Both the position numbers and the translations under genes were made by a program. Positions 36,664-45,007 of a DNA stretch of 64,000 nucleotides are shown here, piece by piece. Numbering within the stretch: position 1 is the first letter of the stretch; the number at the start of each line of letters is the position of its first letter. The stretch is from Paractinoplanes durhamensis (GTDB lineage Bacteria > Actinomycetota > Actinomycetes > Mycobacteriales > Micromonosporaceae). The stretch spans positions 1 to 64,000 of the forward strand of contig NZ_BOML01000019.1 in NCBI RefSeq assembly GCF_016862175.1. The letters are read 5' to 3'. The notes under the pieces were generated by a model. It searched no databases, was not told the origin of the DNA, and saw nothing but the letters and a program-made list of their open reading frames with translations.

Positions 36664-37428
36664 GTGGCAAAACCATTTGAGGACCGTGGTCTGATTCGCC
36701 GCGAGCCCCGCACCCCGCGCCGCCGGGTGCTGCGGGTGACCCGCGTCGAGGAGCTGAGCCCCACCATGCGGCGCATCTGGCTGGGCGGTGACGACCTCGA
36801 GGCCGACTTCCCGTTCAGCCCGCTCGGCGCGACCGACCACATCAAGCTGGTCCCGCCCGACCCGGCCACCGGCAGGGCCGAGCTGCCCCCGCCCGGCGGC
36901 CCGCGCCCCGACATGCGCGACTACACGGTCCGCCGGTTCGACCCGGTCGCCAAGGAGCTGGCCCTCGACTTCGTGCTGCACTCGCACGGCCCGGCCGGCC
37001 GCTGGGCGATCGACGCCGTGCCCGGCGCCGAGATCGGCGTGCTCGGGCCGCGCGGCACCCAGATCTACCCCGACTTCTGCAGCGACTACCTGCTGGTCGC
37101 CGACGAGACCGGGCTGCCCGCCCTGGAGCGCTTCCTCGAGGAGCTGCCGGCCGGCGTCCCGATCCGGGTGATCGCGCTCGGCGCCTCCCCGAGGGGGCTG
37201 CCCGGCGACGCCGAGGTCACCTGGCTGCCGGACGCGACGACCCTGGTCACGACGGTTGCCGGGCTGCCGTTCGGGCCGGAGAGCTTCGCCTGGGGTGCCG
37301 GCGAGACCGGCGAGATGCGCGAATTGCGTACCCATCTGCGGTCCCGTCTCGACGCCGAGCGCGTCTCGGTGCGCGGCTACTGGAAGCAGGGCCACGCCGG
37401 CAACGTGCCCCGCGAGGAGGAGGACTGA
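36664..37428 (+). CDS. Siderophore-interacting protein (FAD ferric reductase)
   Basis: ViuB/SIP family protein of 254 residues. N-terminal FAD-binding barrel with MRDYTVRRFD (RxYTxR-type FAD motif) near 91-100 and GRWAIDAVPGAEIGVLGPRG. C-terminal NAD(P)-like domain with LLVADETGLPAL and the family end WGAGETGEMRELRTHLR plus GYWKQGHA. These proteins reduce ferric siderophores in the cytosol to release iron. GTG 36664. It is coupled to the MFS gene that follows. Confidence 0.92.
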   Translation: MAKPFEDRGLIRREPRTPRRRVLRVTRVEELSPTMRRIWLGGDDLEADFPFSPLGATDHIKLVPPDPATGRAELPPPGGPRPDMRDYTVRRFDPVAKELALDFVLHSHGPAGRWAIDAVPGAEIGVLGPRGTQIYPDFCSDYLLVADETGLPALERFLEELPAGVPIRVIALGASPRGLPGDAEVTWLPDATTLVTTVAGLPFGPESFAWGAGETGEMRELRTHLRSRLDAERVSVRGYWKQGHAGNVPREEED

Positions 37429-38678
37429 CCACCGCGGCCCCCCGGCGGTTCGCCGCCCTGCGCAACCCCGACTGCCGGCCCTACCTGTTCGGCGCGGCGC
37501 TGGCGATGATGGCCGACAACATCGAGCACGTCATCACGTACTGGGTGCTCTGGCAGAAGTTCCACTCGCCGGCCCTGGCCGGCTTCGAGGTGATCAGCCA
37601 CTGGGTGCCGTTCCTGCTCTTCAGCGTCTATTTCGGTGGGCTCGCCGACCGGTTCGACTGCCGCCGGGTCATCCAGGCCGCGCAGGCGCTGTTCATGCTG
37701 GTCTCGGCGCTGTGGGGGGTGCTGCTGCTGACCGGCGGCCTGCAGATCTGGCACGCCTGCGTGCTGCTGGTGCTGCACGGCCTCGCCGGCTCGTTGTGGG
37801 GGCCGGGCGAGCAGCTGATGCTGCACGATTTCGTGGGCGATGCGGAGCTGCCCAGCGCCGTACGCCTCAATGCGACCTTCCGAAGTCTTGGTGTTCTCTT
37901 CGGCCCGGTGATCGGGTCGGCGCTGCTGCTCGGGCTCGGGCCGACCGCCGGCATCTTCGTCAACATCGCGTTCTACCTGCCGCTGACCATCTTCCTGTTC
38001 CGCACCCGCTTCACCGGGCACACCCGCGACGGCGGCATCGTCAAGCACGAGCGGGTCGGCCTGCTCGACTCGCTGCGCGTGCTGCGCACCATCCGCGCCG
38101 ACAAAACCCTGGTTAGCATGATCATTCTGGGTGGGCTGGGGTCGTTCTTCGTCGGTGCCTCGATGCAGTCGGCCATGCCGATCTTCGCCCAGGACCTCGG
38201 CGCCGGCAGCGCCGGCACGGCGTACGGCATCCTGCTTTTCGCGAACGGCGCCGGCGGCGTCCTCGGCGGCCTCCTCCTGGAGGCCACCGGCTGGATTCCG
38301 CCCACCGTCGGCTCAGCGGTGGCAAGCACCTTGGTGTACGGGCTGAGCACGCTCTTCTTCGCGATGTCCGGCAACTACCTGATAGCCCTGTCGTTGCTGG
38401 TCATCGGTGGGGTGGCGAGCCTGGCCGCGATGTCGGTCGGCCAGACCGTGGTGCAGCTGCTCGCCCCGCCGGCCGACCGCGGCCGGGTGATCGGCGTCTA
38501 CGGCGTCTCGGCCAGCGGCCTGCGGTTCGGCAGCGGCATCACCGTCGGCCTGTTCGGCGCGGTCGTCGGCGTGCACTGGTCACTGGGCCTGAGCGCCGCC
38601 GCCCTCTGCGTCTGCACCCTGCTGGCGGCGATCCCGGCCCTGCGTCACGCTCGCCAGCGCGCCCGCTCGTCCCCCTGA
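37425..38678 (+). CDS. MFS transporter, EntS-like (probable siderophore exporter)
   Basis: Major facilitator of about 417 residues with 12 hydrophobic segments. Motif A is present as GGLADRFDCRRVI after TM2. The N-terminal part RRFAALRNPDCRPYLFGAALAMM, typical of this family, is encoded upstream of the first ATG (37506) but contains no ATG, GTG or TTG. Translation therefore probably starts at CTG 37425, which overlaps the SIP stop (CTGA) and directly follows GAGGAGGAGG. If so, the protein has a rare CTG start. Coupling to SIP suggests siderophore or iron-chelate export. Its end overlaps the convergent lipoprotein by 34 bp. Confidence 0.85.
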   Translation: MTTAAPRRFAALRNPDCRPYLFGAALAMMADNIEHVITYWVLWQKFHSPALAGFEVISHWVPFLLFSVYFGGLADRFDCRRVIQAAQALFMLVSALWGVLLLTGGLQIWHACVLLVLHGLAGSLWGPGEQLMLHDFVGDAELPSAVRLNATFRSLGVLFGPVIGSALLLGLGPTAGIFVNIAFYLPLTIFLFRTRFTGHTRDGGIVKHERVGLLDSLRVLRTIRADKTLVSMIILGGLGSFFVGASMQSAMPIFAQDLGAGSAGTAYGILLFANGAGGVLGGLLLEATGWIPPTVGSAVASTLVYGLSTLFFAMSGNYLIALSLLVIGGVASLAAMSVGQTVVQLLAPPADRGRVIGVYGVSASGLRFGSGITVGLFGAVVGVHWSLGLSAAALCVCTLLAAIPALRHARQRARSSP

Positions 38679-39058
38679 ACGACCTTGCAGGTCAGCTTCT
38701 CGCCCGCCTTGGTCTTGCCGGTCGCCCCTTCCGGCGAACAGAACGCCCCCGCCGTGACCTTCTTCTGCACCGCACCCGGCTTCACCGTGGTCGGCACCGG
38801 AGCCGGCTTCACCTTGGACGGCTTGCTGGTCGGCGTCCATGTCGTGTTCGGCTGCGGGCTGCCCTTGGTCGGCTTGGGCTTGGGCGACGCCGGGACCAGG
38901 CTCGGGGCGGCCGAGTCGGCCGGCGCCGCCTCCAGCGTCGGATCCACTATCACCGCGGTCTTCGCGGCCGACTTGTCATCGTCCCCGGAACAGCCACCCA
39001 TCAGGGCGGCAACAACAGCAAGACCAAGAATTACGGGTACGGGACGGAAGCGAGCCAT
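38645..39058 (-). CDS. Small Pro/Lys-rich lipoprotein
   Basis: Predicted lipoprotein of 137 residues with signal MARFRPVPVILGLAVVAALMGGC (lipobox LMGGC). A Pro/Lys/Thr-rich low-complexity stretch (residues 55-100) follows, then a short C-terminal domain with two Cys (AGAFCSPEG, KLTCKVVQGD). It resembles actinobacterial wall-spanning lipoproteins of unknown role with a small C-terminal disulfide domain. It does not belong to the neighbouring alcohol dehydrogenase transcript in any obvious way. No clear Shine-Dalgarno. Confidence 0.72.
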   Translation of the reverse strand: MARFRPVPVILGLAVVAALMGGCSGDDDKSAAKTAVIVDPTLEAAPADSAAPSLVPASPKPKPTKGSPQPNTTWTPTSKPSKVKPAPVPTTVKPGAVQKKVTAGAFCSPEGATGKTKAGEKLTCKVVQGDERARWRA

Positions 39059-39132
39059 CCGGACACCCTGCCGGTTTTTGGCTACCGGAGCGATAGCCCG
39101 TTGGTCCAGAACCGGTGGTTCGATCGTCACCT

Positions 39133-40164
39133 TCACCCGTTCGGGAACGTCACGATCACCTTTTCGGCCGCGCCCGGGGTCAGGGCCAGCTCGAACGCCC
39201 GGGGTGCCTCGGCGAACGGGACGCGGTGGCTGATCAGGCGGGCGAAACGGTCCTGGTGGGTGGCCAGCTCCGGGGTCACCTCGAAGATCTCGGTCGGGTA
39301 GCCCTGGGACGCGATCAGGGTCAGCTCGCTGCGCAGCATCGCGCCCAGGTCGATGTCCGGCGACTTCTTCTGCACGGCCACCATGACCAGCTTCGCCTTC
39401 CACTTCGCGGCCGCGGTCACCGTGGTGAACACGGCGGCGGCACCGGCCGCGTCGATGAAGATGTCGGTGCCGGGGCGGGGCTGGCCGAGCGCGTTGGCGG
39501 CCGGGCCGTGCAGCTCGGTGAGGCGGGCGACCACATCCTCCCGGGACGAGTCGATCACCGCGTCGGCGCCGACGGCCAGAGCGGTGGCCAGGCGTTCGGG
39601 GATGAGGTCGACGACCACCACGTGGCGTACACCCCGAAGCTTCAGCCAGATCGCGGCGCCCAGGCCGATCGGGCCGGCCCCGAACACCACGACCTTGTCC
39701 TCCGGGCGCGCCTCGCTGCGGTTGACGCAGTGCCGGGCCACCGCCATCGGCTCGTTGAGCGCCGCCACGTCGAACGGCACGGTGTCCGGGAAGACGGCGA
39801 CGCTGTGGCCGACCACCGCGTTCTCGATCAGCAGGTATTCGGACATGCCGCCGAGCGTGCCGCCGCAGCCGATGATCCCGGACGGTGCGCCCTGCGGGTT
39901 GACCACCACCCGGTCGCCCACCCGCAGGCCGTCGACCTCGGCCCCGACCTCGACGATCTCGCCGGCCGGCTCGTGCCCGAGCGCCACCGGAACCATCGAC
40001 CCGCCCGGCCCGAACGGGATCCCGCCCATATGCAGGAACATCCCGTCGGTGCCGCAGATCCCGCAGGCCCGGACCCGGACCAGCGCATCCGCCGGCCCCG
40101 GCACCGGCCGTGGCACCTCGACGATCTCGACCTGGCCGACCGCGCCGGTGATCACCGATTTCAT
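39133..40164 (-). CDS. Zinc-type alcohol dehydrogenase (MDR family)
   Basis: Medium-chain dehydrogenase/reductase of 343 residues. Catalytic zinc ligands: Cys37 in CGICGTD and the GHE motif (ALGHEPAGEIVEVG). The cofactor site is VFGAGPIGLGAA with Asp at the end of strand 2 (VVVVDLI), suggesting NAD. The usual four-Cys structural zinc loop (about residues 90-115) is missing; the stretch there is NPQGAPSGIIGCGGTLGG with one Cys. Other residues match threonine/sorbitol-dehydrogenase-like oxidoreductases. It lies 3 nt after the DHA2 transporter gene, so the two are cotranscribed and the substrate may be the transported compound. Confidence 0.88.
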   Translation of the reverse strand: MKSVITGAVGQVEIVEVPRPVPGPADALVRVRACGICGTDGMFLHMGGIPFGPGGSMVPVALGHEPAGEIVEVGAEVDGLRVGDRVVVNPQGAPSGIIGCGGTLGGMSEYLLIENAVVGHSVAVFPDTVPFDVAALNEPMAVARHCVNRSEARPEDKVVVFGAGPIGLGAAIWLKLRGVRHVVVVDLIPERLATALAVGADAVIDSSREDVVARLTELHGPAANALGQPRPGTDIFIDAAGAAAVFTTVTAAAKWKAKLVMVAVQKKSPDIDLGAMLRSELTLIASQGYPTEIFEVTPELATHQDRFARLISHRVPFAEAPRAFELALTPGAAEKVIVTFPNG

Positions 40165-40167
40165 CGT

Positions 40168-41619
40168 TCAGTCCTCCGGGAGTGCGGCGTCGGCGGTCGC
40201 CGAGTGGGTGGGGATGATCGCGGCGAGCAGGGCGGCCAGGATCGCGGCGCCCGCGCACAGGGCGAACAGCAGCTGGTAGGCGCCCAGCGACGGCAGCGCG
40301 TGCCCGCCGAGGTCCATCGTCTTGGCGGCCAGGATAGCGCCGCCGAGGGCGCTGGCGAGCGAGCTGCCGACGCTGCGGAACAGGGCGTTCAGGCCGTTCG
40401 CGGCGGCCAGCTCGGAGCGCGGGGCGGCGTGCATGATCAGGCCGGGCATGGCGGCGTACGCGATGCCGGTGCCGGCGCCCGCGATGGTGGCGCCGAGGAT
40501 GACCTGCCACAGGCTGCCGGTGAGCCAGATCCGGGACAGGAAGCCGACCGCGATGATCAGCGAGCCGATCATCAGCGCGATGCGCGGCTTGAGCCGGGCG
40601 GATACCGGGGAGAGGAGAAGCATGATGATGCCGCCGGGCAGCATGCACAGGCCGCCGACCAGGATGGATTTGCCGAAGCCGTACCCGGTGGCGGCCGGCG
40701 CCTGCACGTAGGTGGCGGTGCCGATCAGGGTGGCGAAGAGGGCGAAGCCGACGAACAGCGACGCGATGTTGGTCAGCAGCAGGGCCGGCCGGGCGGTGGT
40801 GCGCACGTCCACCAGCGGCGACGTGATCCGCAGCTCGAACACCACGAAGACGACCAGCAGCACCACGGCGGCGGCGAACAGGGTGAGGGTCAGCGGGTCG
40901 GTCCAGCCCCACGAGTCGCCCTGAGCCAGCGGCAGGAGCAGGCTGAGGATGCCGCCGCCGAGCAGCGCGGTGCCGATCAGGTCCATCCGGCCCTTGGCCG
41001 AGCGGGCCGGTTCCGGCACCAGCAGCACGATGCCGGGGATGGCGAGGATGCCGCCGGCCACGCAGATCCAGAACAGCACGTGGTAGTCGGCGTACTCGGC
41101 GATGACGCCGGCCAGCGGCAGGCCGAGCGCGCCGCCGACGCCGAGCATGGCGCTGATCACGGCGATGCCGGAGCCCGCGTGCTTCCGGGGCAGGGTGACG
41201 CCGATCAGGCTGATGCTCAGCGGGACGGTGGCCACCGACAGGCCGACCACCGAGCGGCCGACGATCATCCAGGTGAGGCTGTCCGAGAGCGCGCAGATCA
41301 GCGAGCCCGCGACCAGCGCGCCGAGTGCGACGAGCACCATCTTGCGGGTGCCGTAGAGGTCACCGAGCCGGCCGAAGGCGGGCACCGCGACCGCGCCGAC
41401 CAGCAGCGTCGAGGTGAGCAGCCAGGCGATGCCGTCGCTGCCGGTGTTGAGGTCGACGGCGAGCTCGCCCATGACCGGGACCAGCAGCGACTGGGTCAGT
41501 GAGACCATGAGCGCGCCGACGCCGATGACGAGCAGGATGACCACCTGGCGGCTGGTCCACTGCTTGCCGCCGTCGGTGGTTTTCCCGGGCGGCGCGTCCT
41601 CTGCGACGGCTTGCGACAT
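40168..41619 (-). CDS. DHA2 family MFS drug transporter (14 TM)
   Basis: EmrB/QacA-type exporter of 483 residues with about 14 transmembrane segments. Motif A GRLGDLYGTRKMVL follows TM2, and the antiporter motif is in GVGGALGLPLAGVIAEYADY. ATG 41619 has AGGAG six nt upstream. It is divergent from a TetR gene with two inverted repeats in the gap, a classic drug-efflux switch. The alcohol dehydrogenase follows in the same transcript. Confidence 0.9.
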   Translation of the reverse strand: MSQAVAEDAPPGKTTDGGKQWTSRQVVILLVIGVGALMVSLTQSLLVPVMGELAVDLNTGSDGIAWLLTSTLLVGAVAVPAFGRLGDLYGTRKMVLVALGALVAGSLICALSDSLTWMIVGRSVVGLSVATVPLSISLIGVTLPRKHAGSGIAVISAMLGVGGALGLPLAGVIAEYADYHVLFWICVAGGILAIPGIVLLVPEPARSAKGRMDLIGTALLGGGILSLLLPLAQGDSWGWTDPLTLTLFAAAVVLLVVFVVFELRITSPLVDVRTTARPALLLTNIASLFVGFALFATLIGTATYVQAPAATGYGFGKSILVGGLCMLPGGIIMLLLSPVSARLKPRIALMIGSLIIAVGFLSRIWLTGSLWQVILGATIAGAGTGIAYAAMPGLIMHAAPRSELAAANGLNALFRSVGSSLASALGGAILAAKTMDLGGHALPSLGAYQLLFALCAGAAILAALLAAIIPTHSATADAALPED

Positions 41620-41642
41620 GTCGGCTCCTAGGCGGCAGGCTT

Positions 41643-41675
41643 CGTGGCAGAATGTGCCACGAGGCAGAGACTGCC
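41643..41675. promoter_or_regulatory. Two TetR operators with GGCA/TGCC arms
   Basis: CGTGGCA-GAATG-TGCCACG (41643-41661) is a perfect 7-5-7 inverted repeat; GGCAG-AGA-CTGCC (41663-41675) is a 5-3-5 repeat next to it. They lie between the divergent transporter and TetR genes, and the first covers the earliest possible TetR ATG. Confidence 0.78.
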
Positions 41676-42362
41676 ACGGAAAAGTTGCCGATTGGGAAAC
41701 GAAGCCGCCGCTTGAGACCGGCGTCACAAGAGGAGGGCGGGCACATCTCCGGGCTGAGAGACCTCAAGCGCGAGCGCAACCGGGTGCTGACCGCCGAGAC
41801 CGCCTGGCGGCTGTTCATCGAGCGCGGCTACGACAACGTCACCGTCGCCGACATCTGCGCCGCCGCCGAGATCGCGCCGCGCACCTTCCACCGCTATTTC
41901 GCCGGCAAGGACGACGTGATCGCCGAGCCGGTGCGCTACATGGGCAGGGTGGTCGCCGAGCACGTCGACGCGGCGAACCCCGAGCTGTCCGACGTGGCGG
42001 TGCTCCGCGGCGCCATGCACGAGCTGGGCGTCTTCGTCGTCGCGCACACCCAGTGGCTCAGCGCGCTGCGCACGGTCATCCGGCAGTCGAGCCACCTGAG
42101 CGCCATCCACCTGGGCGTGCAGCCCGAGCAGGAGCAGGACCTTTCCGCGGCGCTGGCGGCACGGCACGCCGGGAGCGGCGAGCCCGGCTGGCGACAACGA
42201 CTCCTCATTGCGTACGCCGTGGCAGCGTTCCGCATCTGGTACGACGACTATCTGCTCGGCGCGTTGACCGACCCGCTCGCCCGGCTGGACGAGATGGTGG
42301 CGACCATCGGGGCGACCGGGGCGTCCCGCCCGGACCTGGGAGGGTCTTCCGGGCGGGACTGA
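41652..42362 (+). CDS. TetR family regulator of efflux
   Basis: TetR protein of up to 236 residues. The HTH reads LTAETAWRLFIERGYDNVTVADICAAAEIAPRTFHRYFAGKDDVI, the strongly conserved TetR pattern, followed by a variable ligand domain (MftR-like start of the C-terminal part). The start is uncertain: ATG 41652 lies inside an operator, and TTG 41685 is in frame. GAGGAGGGCG at about 41730 has no standard start after it. It should repress the divergent DHA2 exporter. A 5-nt gap precedes the convergent dioxygenase. Confidence 0.85.
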   Translation: MCHEAETATEKLPIGKRSRRLRPASQEEGGHISGLRDLKRERNRVLTAETAWRLFIERGYDNVTVADICAAAEIAPRTFHRYFAGKDDVIAEPVRYMGRVVAEHVDAANPELSDVAVLRGAMHELGVFVVAHTQWLSALRTVIRQSSHLSAIHLGVQPEQEQDLSAALAARHAGSGEPGWRQRLLIAYAVAAFRIWYDDYLLGALTDPLARLDEMVATIGATGASRPDLGGSSGRD

Positions 42363-42367
42363 TCCGG

Positions 42368-43231
42368 TCAGGCGGACAGGCGCTGCCCACCACTCAATGC
42401 GGTGCTGCTCGGGTTGACCGTGATGGTCAGGTTCGCGACGTAGCCGGCCGCGACACTGCCGGTCAGCGTGGCCATCTCCCGCGCGGCCAGGTCGTCACCG
42501 AACACCATGTCGCTGGACAGGCTGGTCCGGCGCATGTTGGCGGTGCTGCCGGTGTAGCCGTAGCTGCTGGCGTAGACCAGCTTCGACTCGGCCTCCGGGA
42601 GCGCGATCTGCGAGGTCTTACGGATCGGCCCGGCGCCGCTGGTCGCGTCGGACAGCGACGAGTAGACCTCGAAGTGGATGTGCGGCCACCGGCCGGTGTA
42701 GGCGGCGGGGTAGATGGTGGTGAAGGTGACCTTGCCGGTGGCGTCGGCCACCTGGATCCCGCGCAGGTAGTTCTGGGTGGTCGCGCCGGACGAGTAGAGC
42801 GAGTAGCGGCCGAGCTTGTCGCAGTGCCAGGCGTAGACCGCCGCCCCGGCCAGCGGAGCGCAGGCCAGGTTGTTGATGGTGAGCGAGAACTGCAGCAGGA
42901 CGCCGGTCGCGACGGTGGTGGAGGTGCCGAACGACGAGCGGATGTCGCTGCGCACGATGCCGTTGAGCACGCGTACGTCGGGCCCGTTGGAGCCGTCGGC
43001 GGGGAACGGGCCGGCGGTCTCCGACTCGACCTCGGCGAGGCAGGCCGCCGCCGCGGCCTCGGCCTGGCCGCTCGAGCCGAGCAGCGCGCCGGCGCCCACG
43101 GCGAGCGCCCCCGCGCCGCCGAGGACGCCGAGCATCCGCCGCCGTGACATGGTGCCGAGGTCGAATGCCAGGCCCTTGTCGTGGACCTCGCGCACGTACG
43201 CGTCGTTGTCCTGCTCCGGTACTTGAGGCAT
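42368..43231 (-). CDS. Tat-exported intradiol ring-cleavage dioxygenase-like protein
   Basis: Protein of 287 residues. The N-terminus carries a twin-arginine signal at about residues 28-59 (MSRRRMLGVLGGAGALAVG, ending near AEA), preceded by 27 charged residues. The body is the catechol-dioxygenase beta-sandwich. Candidate Fe ligands are a Tyr/His set: AVYAWHCDKLGRYS, YLRG, and RWPHIHFEVY (His-x-His). Many secreted actinobacterial members act on lignin-type aromatics or protocatechuate-like compounds outside the cytoplasm. ATG 43231 with AGGAAAGG upstream is preferred over 43270. Confidence 0.85.
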   Translation of the reverse strand: MPQVPEQDNDAYVREVHDKGLAFDLGTMSRRRMLGVLGGAGALAVGAGALLGSSGQAEAAAAACLAEVESETAGPFPADGSNGPDVRVLNGIVRSDIRSSFGTSTTVATGVLLQFSLTINNLACAPLAGAAVYAWHCDKLGRYSLYSSGATTQNYLRGIQVADATGKVTFTTIYPAAYTGRWPHIHFEVYSSLSDATSGAGPIRKTSQIALPEAESKLVYASSYGYTGSTANMRRTSLSSDMVFGDDLAAREMATLTGSVAAGYVANLTITVNPSSTALSGGQRLSA

Positions 43232-43376
43232 GAACCTTTCCTCCTGCTCTCCGTGCTGCCGGACGGCCACCCGGGTGACCGCCCCTGGGGGACGAGGGAG
43301 AGCAGAACATTGAAGTCTATGAATGACCTGTGGTTGATCAGTCTGACCTCATATCGGATCGGTCATCACCTCCCGA

Positions 43377-43401
43377 TGATTGTTCAAATCGTCAACAATC
43401 A
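43377..43401. promoter_or_regulatory. Inverted repeat upstream of cysD
   Basis: TGATTGTT (43377-43384) and AACAATCA (43394-43401) are perfect 8-bp arms 9 nt apart, in an AT-rich stretch 42 nt before the cysD start. A likely operator. It also lies in the divergent upstream region of the dioxygenase gene. Confidence 0.5.
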
Positions 43402-43442
43402 ATACGCTTAACGAACCGTAGGAAATGATGCCGGGAGGTTCG

Positions 43443-44354
43443 ATGACCCAGCCCCACCTGTACCGCGTCTCGCATCTGGACGCTCTGGAGGCCGAGAGCA
43501 TCTTCGTGTTGCGCGAGGTCATGGCCGAGTTCGAGCGCCCGGTGATGCTGTTCTCCGGCGGCAAGGACTCGATCGTCATGCTGCGGCTGGCGCAGAAGGC
43601 ATTCGCCCCGGCCCGGGTGCCGTTTCCGGTGATGCATGTGGACACCGGGCACAATTTCCCGGAGGTTCTGGAATATCGCGACGCGCGCGTGACCGAACTG
43701 GGATTGAGCCTGGTTGTGGCGAGTGTGCAGGAGGCGATCGACGCCGGTCTGGTGCGCGAGTTGCCGGACGGGACGCGTAACCGGATCCAGACGCCGGTGC
43801 TGCTGGCGGCGGTGGAGAAGTACCGGTTCGACGCGCTGTTCGGCGGGGCGCGGCGGGATGAGGAGAAGGCGCGGGCGAAGGAGCGGATGTTCTCGTTCCG
43901 CGACGAGTTCGGTCAGTGGGATCCGAAGAACCAGCGCCCGGAGCTCTGGGGGCTCTACAACGGTAAGCATCACCCGGGTGAGTCGATCCGGGTGTTCCCG
44001 TTGTCGAACTGGACCGAGCTCGACGTGTGGCACTACATCGCGCGGGAGGACATCCCGCTGCCGAGCATCTACTACGCGCACGACCGCGAGGTCGTCGAGC
44101 GGGACGGGATGTTCTACGCCGTCAACGAGTTCATCCGGGTGCGCGACGGCGAGACGTCGTCGGTGCGCCGGGTCCGCTACCGCACGGTCGGCGACGCCTC
44201 GCAGACCGCGGCCGTCCTGTCCGATGCGGACACCGTGGAGAAGGTGATCGACGAGGTGGCCGCGACCCGGGTGACCGAGCGGGGAGCGACCCGCGGTGAC
44301 GACCGGGTGTCCGAGGCGGCCATGGAGGACCGCAAGCGCGAGGGCTATTTCTAG
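43443..44354 (+). CDS. cysD: Sulfate adenylyltransferase subunit 2
   Basis: CysD-type ATP sulfurylase small subunit, 303 residues. PP-loop SGGKDS at 38-43, HVDTGHNFPEVLEYRD, GGARRDEEKARAKER, and FPLSNWTELDVWHYI are all family marks. It makes APS, the first step to PAPS. ATG 43443 has GGGAGG upstream. In most bacteria cysD is followed by the GTPase gene cysN, but here the next gene is a methyltransferase and no cysN or cysC is in the window. It may supply the sulfotransferase of the PKS cluster or be a displaced copy. Confidence 0.93.
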   Translation: MTQPHLYRVSHLDALEAESIFVLREVMAEFERPVMLFSGGKDSIVMLRLAQKAFAPARVPFPVMHVDTGHNFPEVLEYRDARVTELGLSLVVASVQEAIDAGLVRELPDGTRNRIQTPVLLAAVEKYRFDALFGGARRDEEKARAKERMFSFRDEFGQWDPKNQRPELWGLYNGKHHPGESIRVFPLSNWTELDVWHYIAREDIPLPSIYYAHDREVVERDGMFYAVNEFIRVRDGETSSVRRVRYRTVGDASQTAAVLSDADTVEKVIDEVAATRVTERGATRGDDRVSEAAMEDRKREGYF

Positions 44355-44449
44355 GCGATCGACGGGACGGACAGCGGGGCATGCGGGCACCTATCATCGG
44401 CCGGCACCGATGCTCATCCCGCTCAGCGACTGAGCACCGTGGAGGCGGC

Positions 44450-45007
44450 GTGGAGAAGGTCGACTACGACGTACGGCTGCATGCCGTCTACGACGCCGGG
44501 CGGCGGATGTCGGCTGAGGCGACGCGGACGTGGATGGCGGCGTTCGCCCGGCACCTTCCGTCGCCCCGGCCGCTGACCTGGCTCGACCTGGGGTCGGGCT
44601 CCGGTCGGATGACGCCTTCGCTCGCAACGGCCTTCGGCGGGCCGGCCTTCGGGGTCGAACCGTCCGCTCGGATGCGTACCCAAGCAATTGCCCGCGCCGG
44701 ACATCCTGCCGTGACCTATGTGGCCGGATCGGCCGAAGGCATTCCGTTGCCGGCGGCGTCGTGCGACGCCGCCCTGTTGTTCTTCGTCTGGCATCACGTG
44801 GCCGACCGCGCGGCCGCGGCCCGGGAGTTGCGGCGGGTCGTGAAGCCGGGCGGCAAGCTGTTCGTGCAGGTCAACTTCGCCGACCTGATGCCGGACGTCT
44901 GGTGGTTCCGAGCCGTGCCGGAGTGGCGAGAGGTCGACGCGGCGCTGCCCACTCTCGGTGACGGGCCGCAGAATGAGACGAGCACCCTGCTGGTCTTCGA
45001 AGCTTAG
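44450..45007 (+). CDS. Class I SAM-dependent methyltransferase
   Basis: Methyltransferase_11-type protein of 185 residues. SAM motif WLDLGSGSGRMTPSLA near 41-56, VEPSARMRTQA after strand 2, AEGIPLPAASCDAALLFFVWHHV (motif II/III) and RVVKPGGKLFVQVNF. It is shorter than typical (220-270): the C-terminal cap is abbreviated and the last residues overlap the convergent marR by 4 nt. GTG 44450, with GGAGGCG upstream. Substrate unknown. Confidence 0.85.
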   Translation: MEKVDYDVRLHAVYDAGRRMSAEATRTWMAAFARHLPSPRPLTWLDLGSGSGRMTPSLATAFGGPAFGVEPSARMRTQAIARAGHPAVTYVAGSAEGIPLPAASCDAALLFFVWHHVADRAAAARELRRVVKPGGKLFVQVNFADLMPDVWWFRAVPEWREVDAALPTLGDGPQNETSTLLVFEA

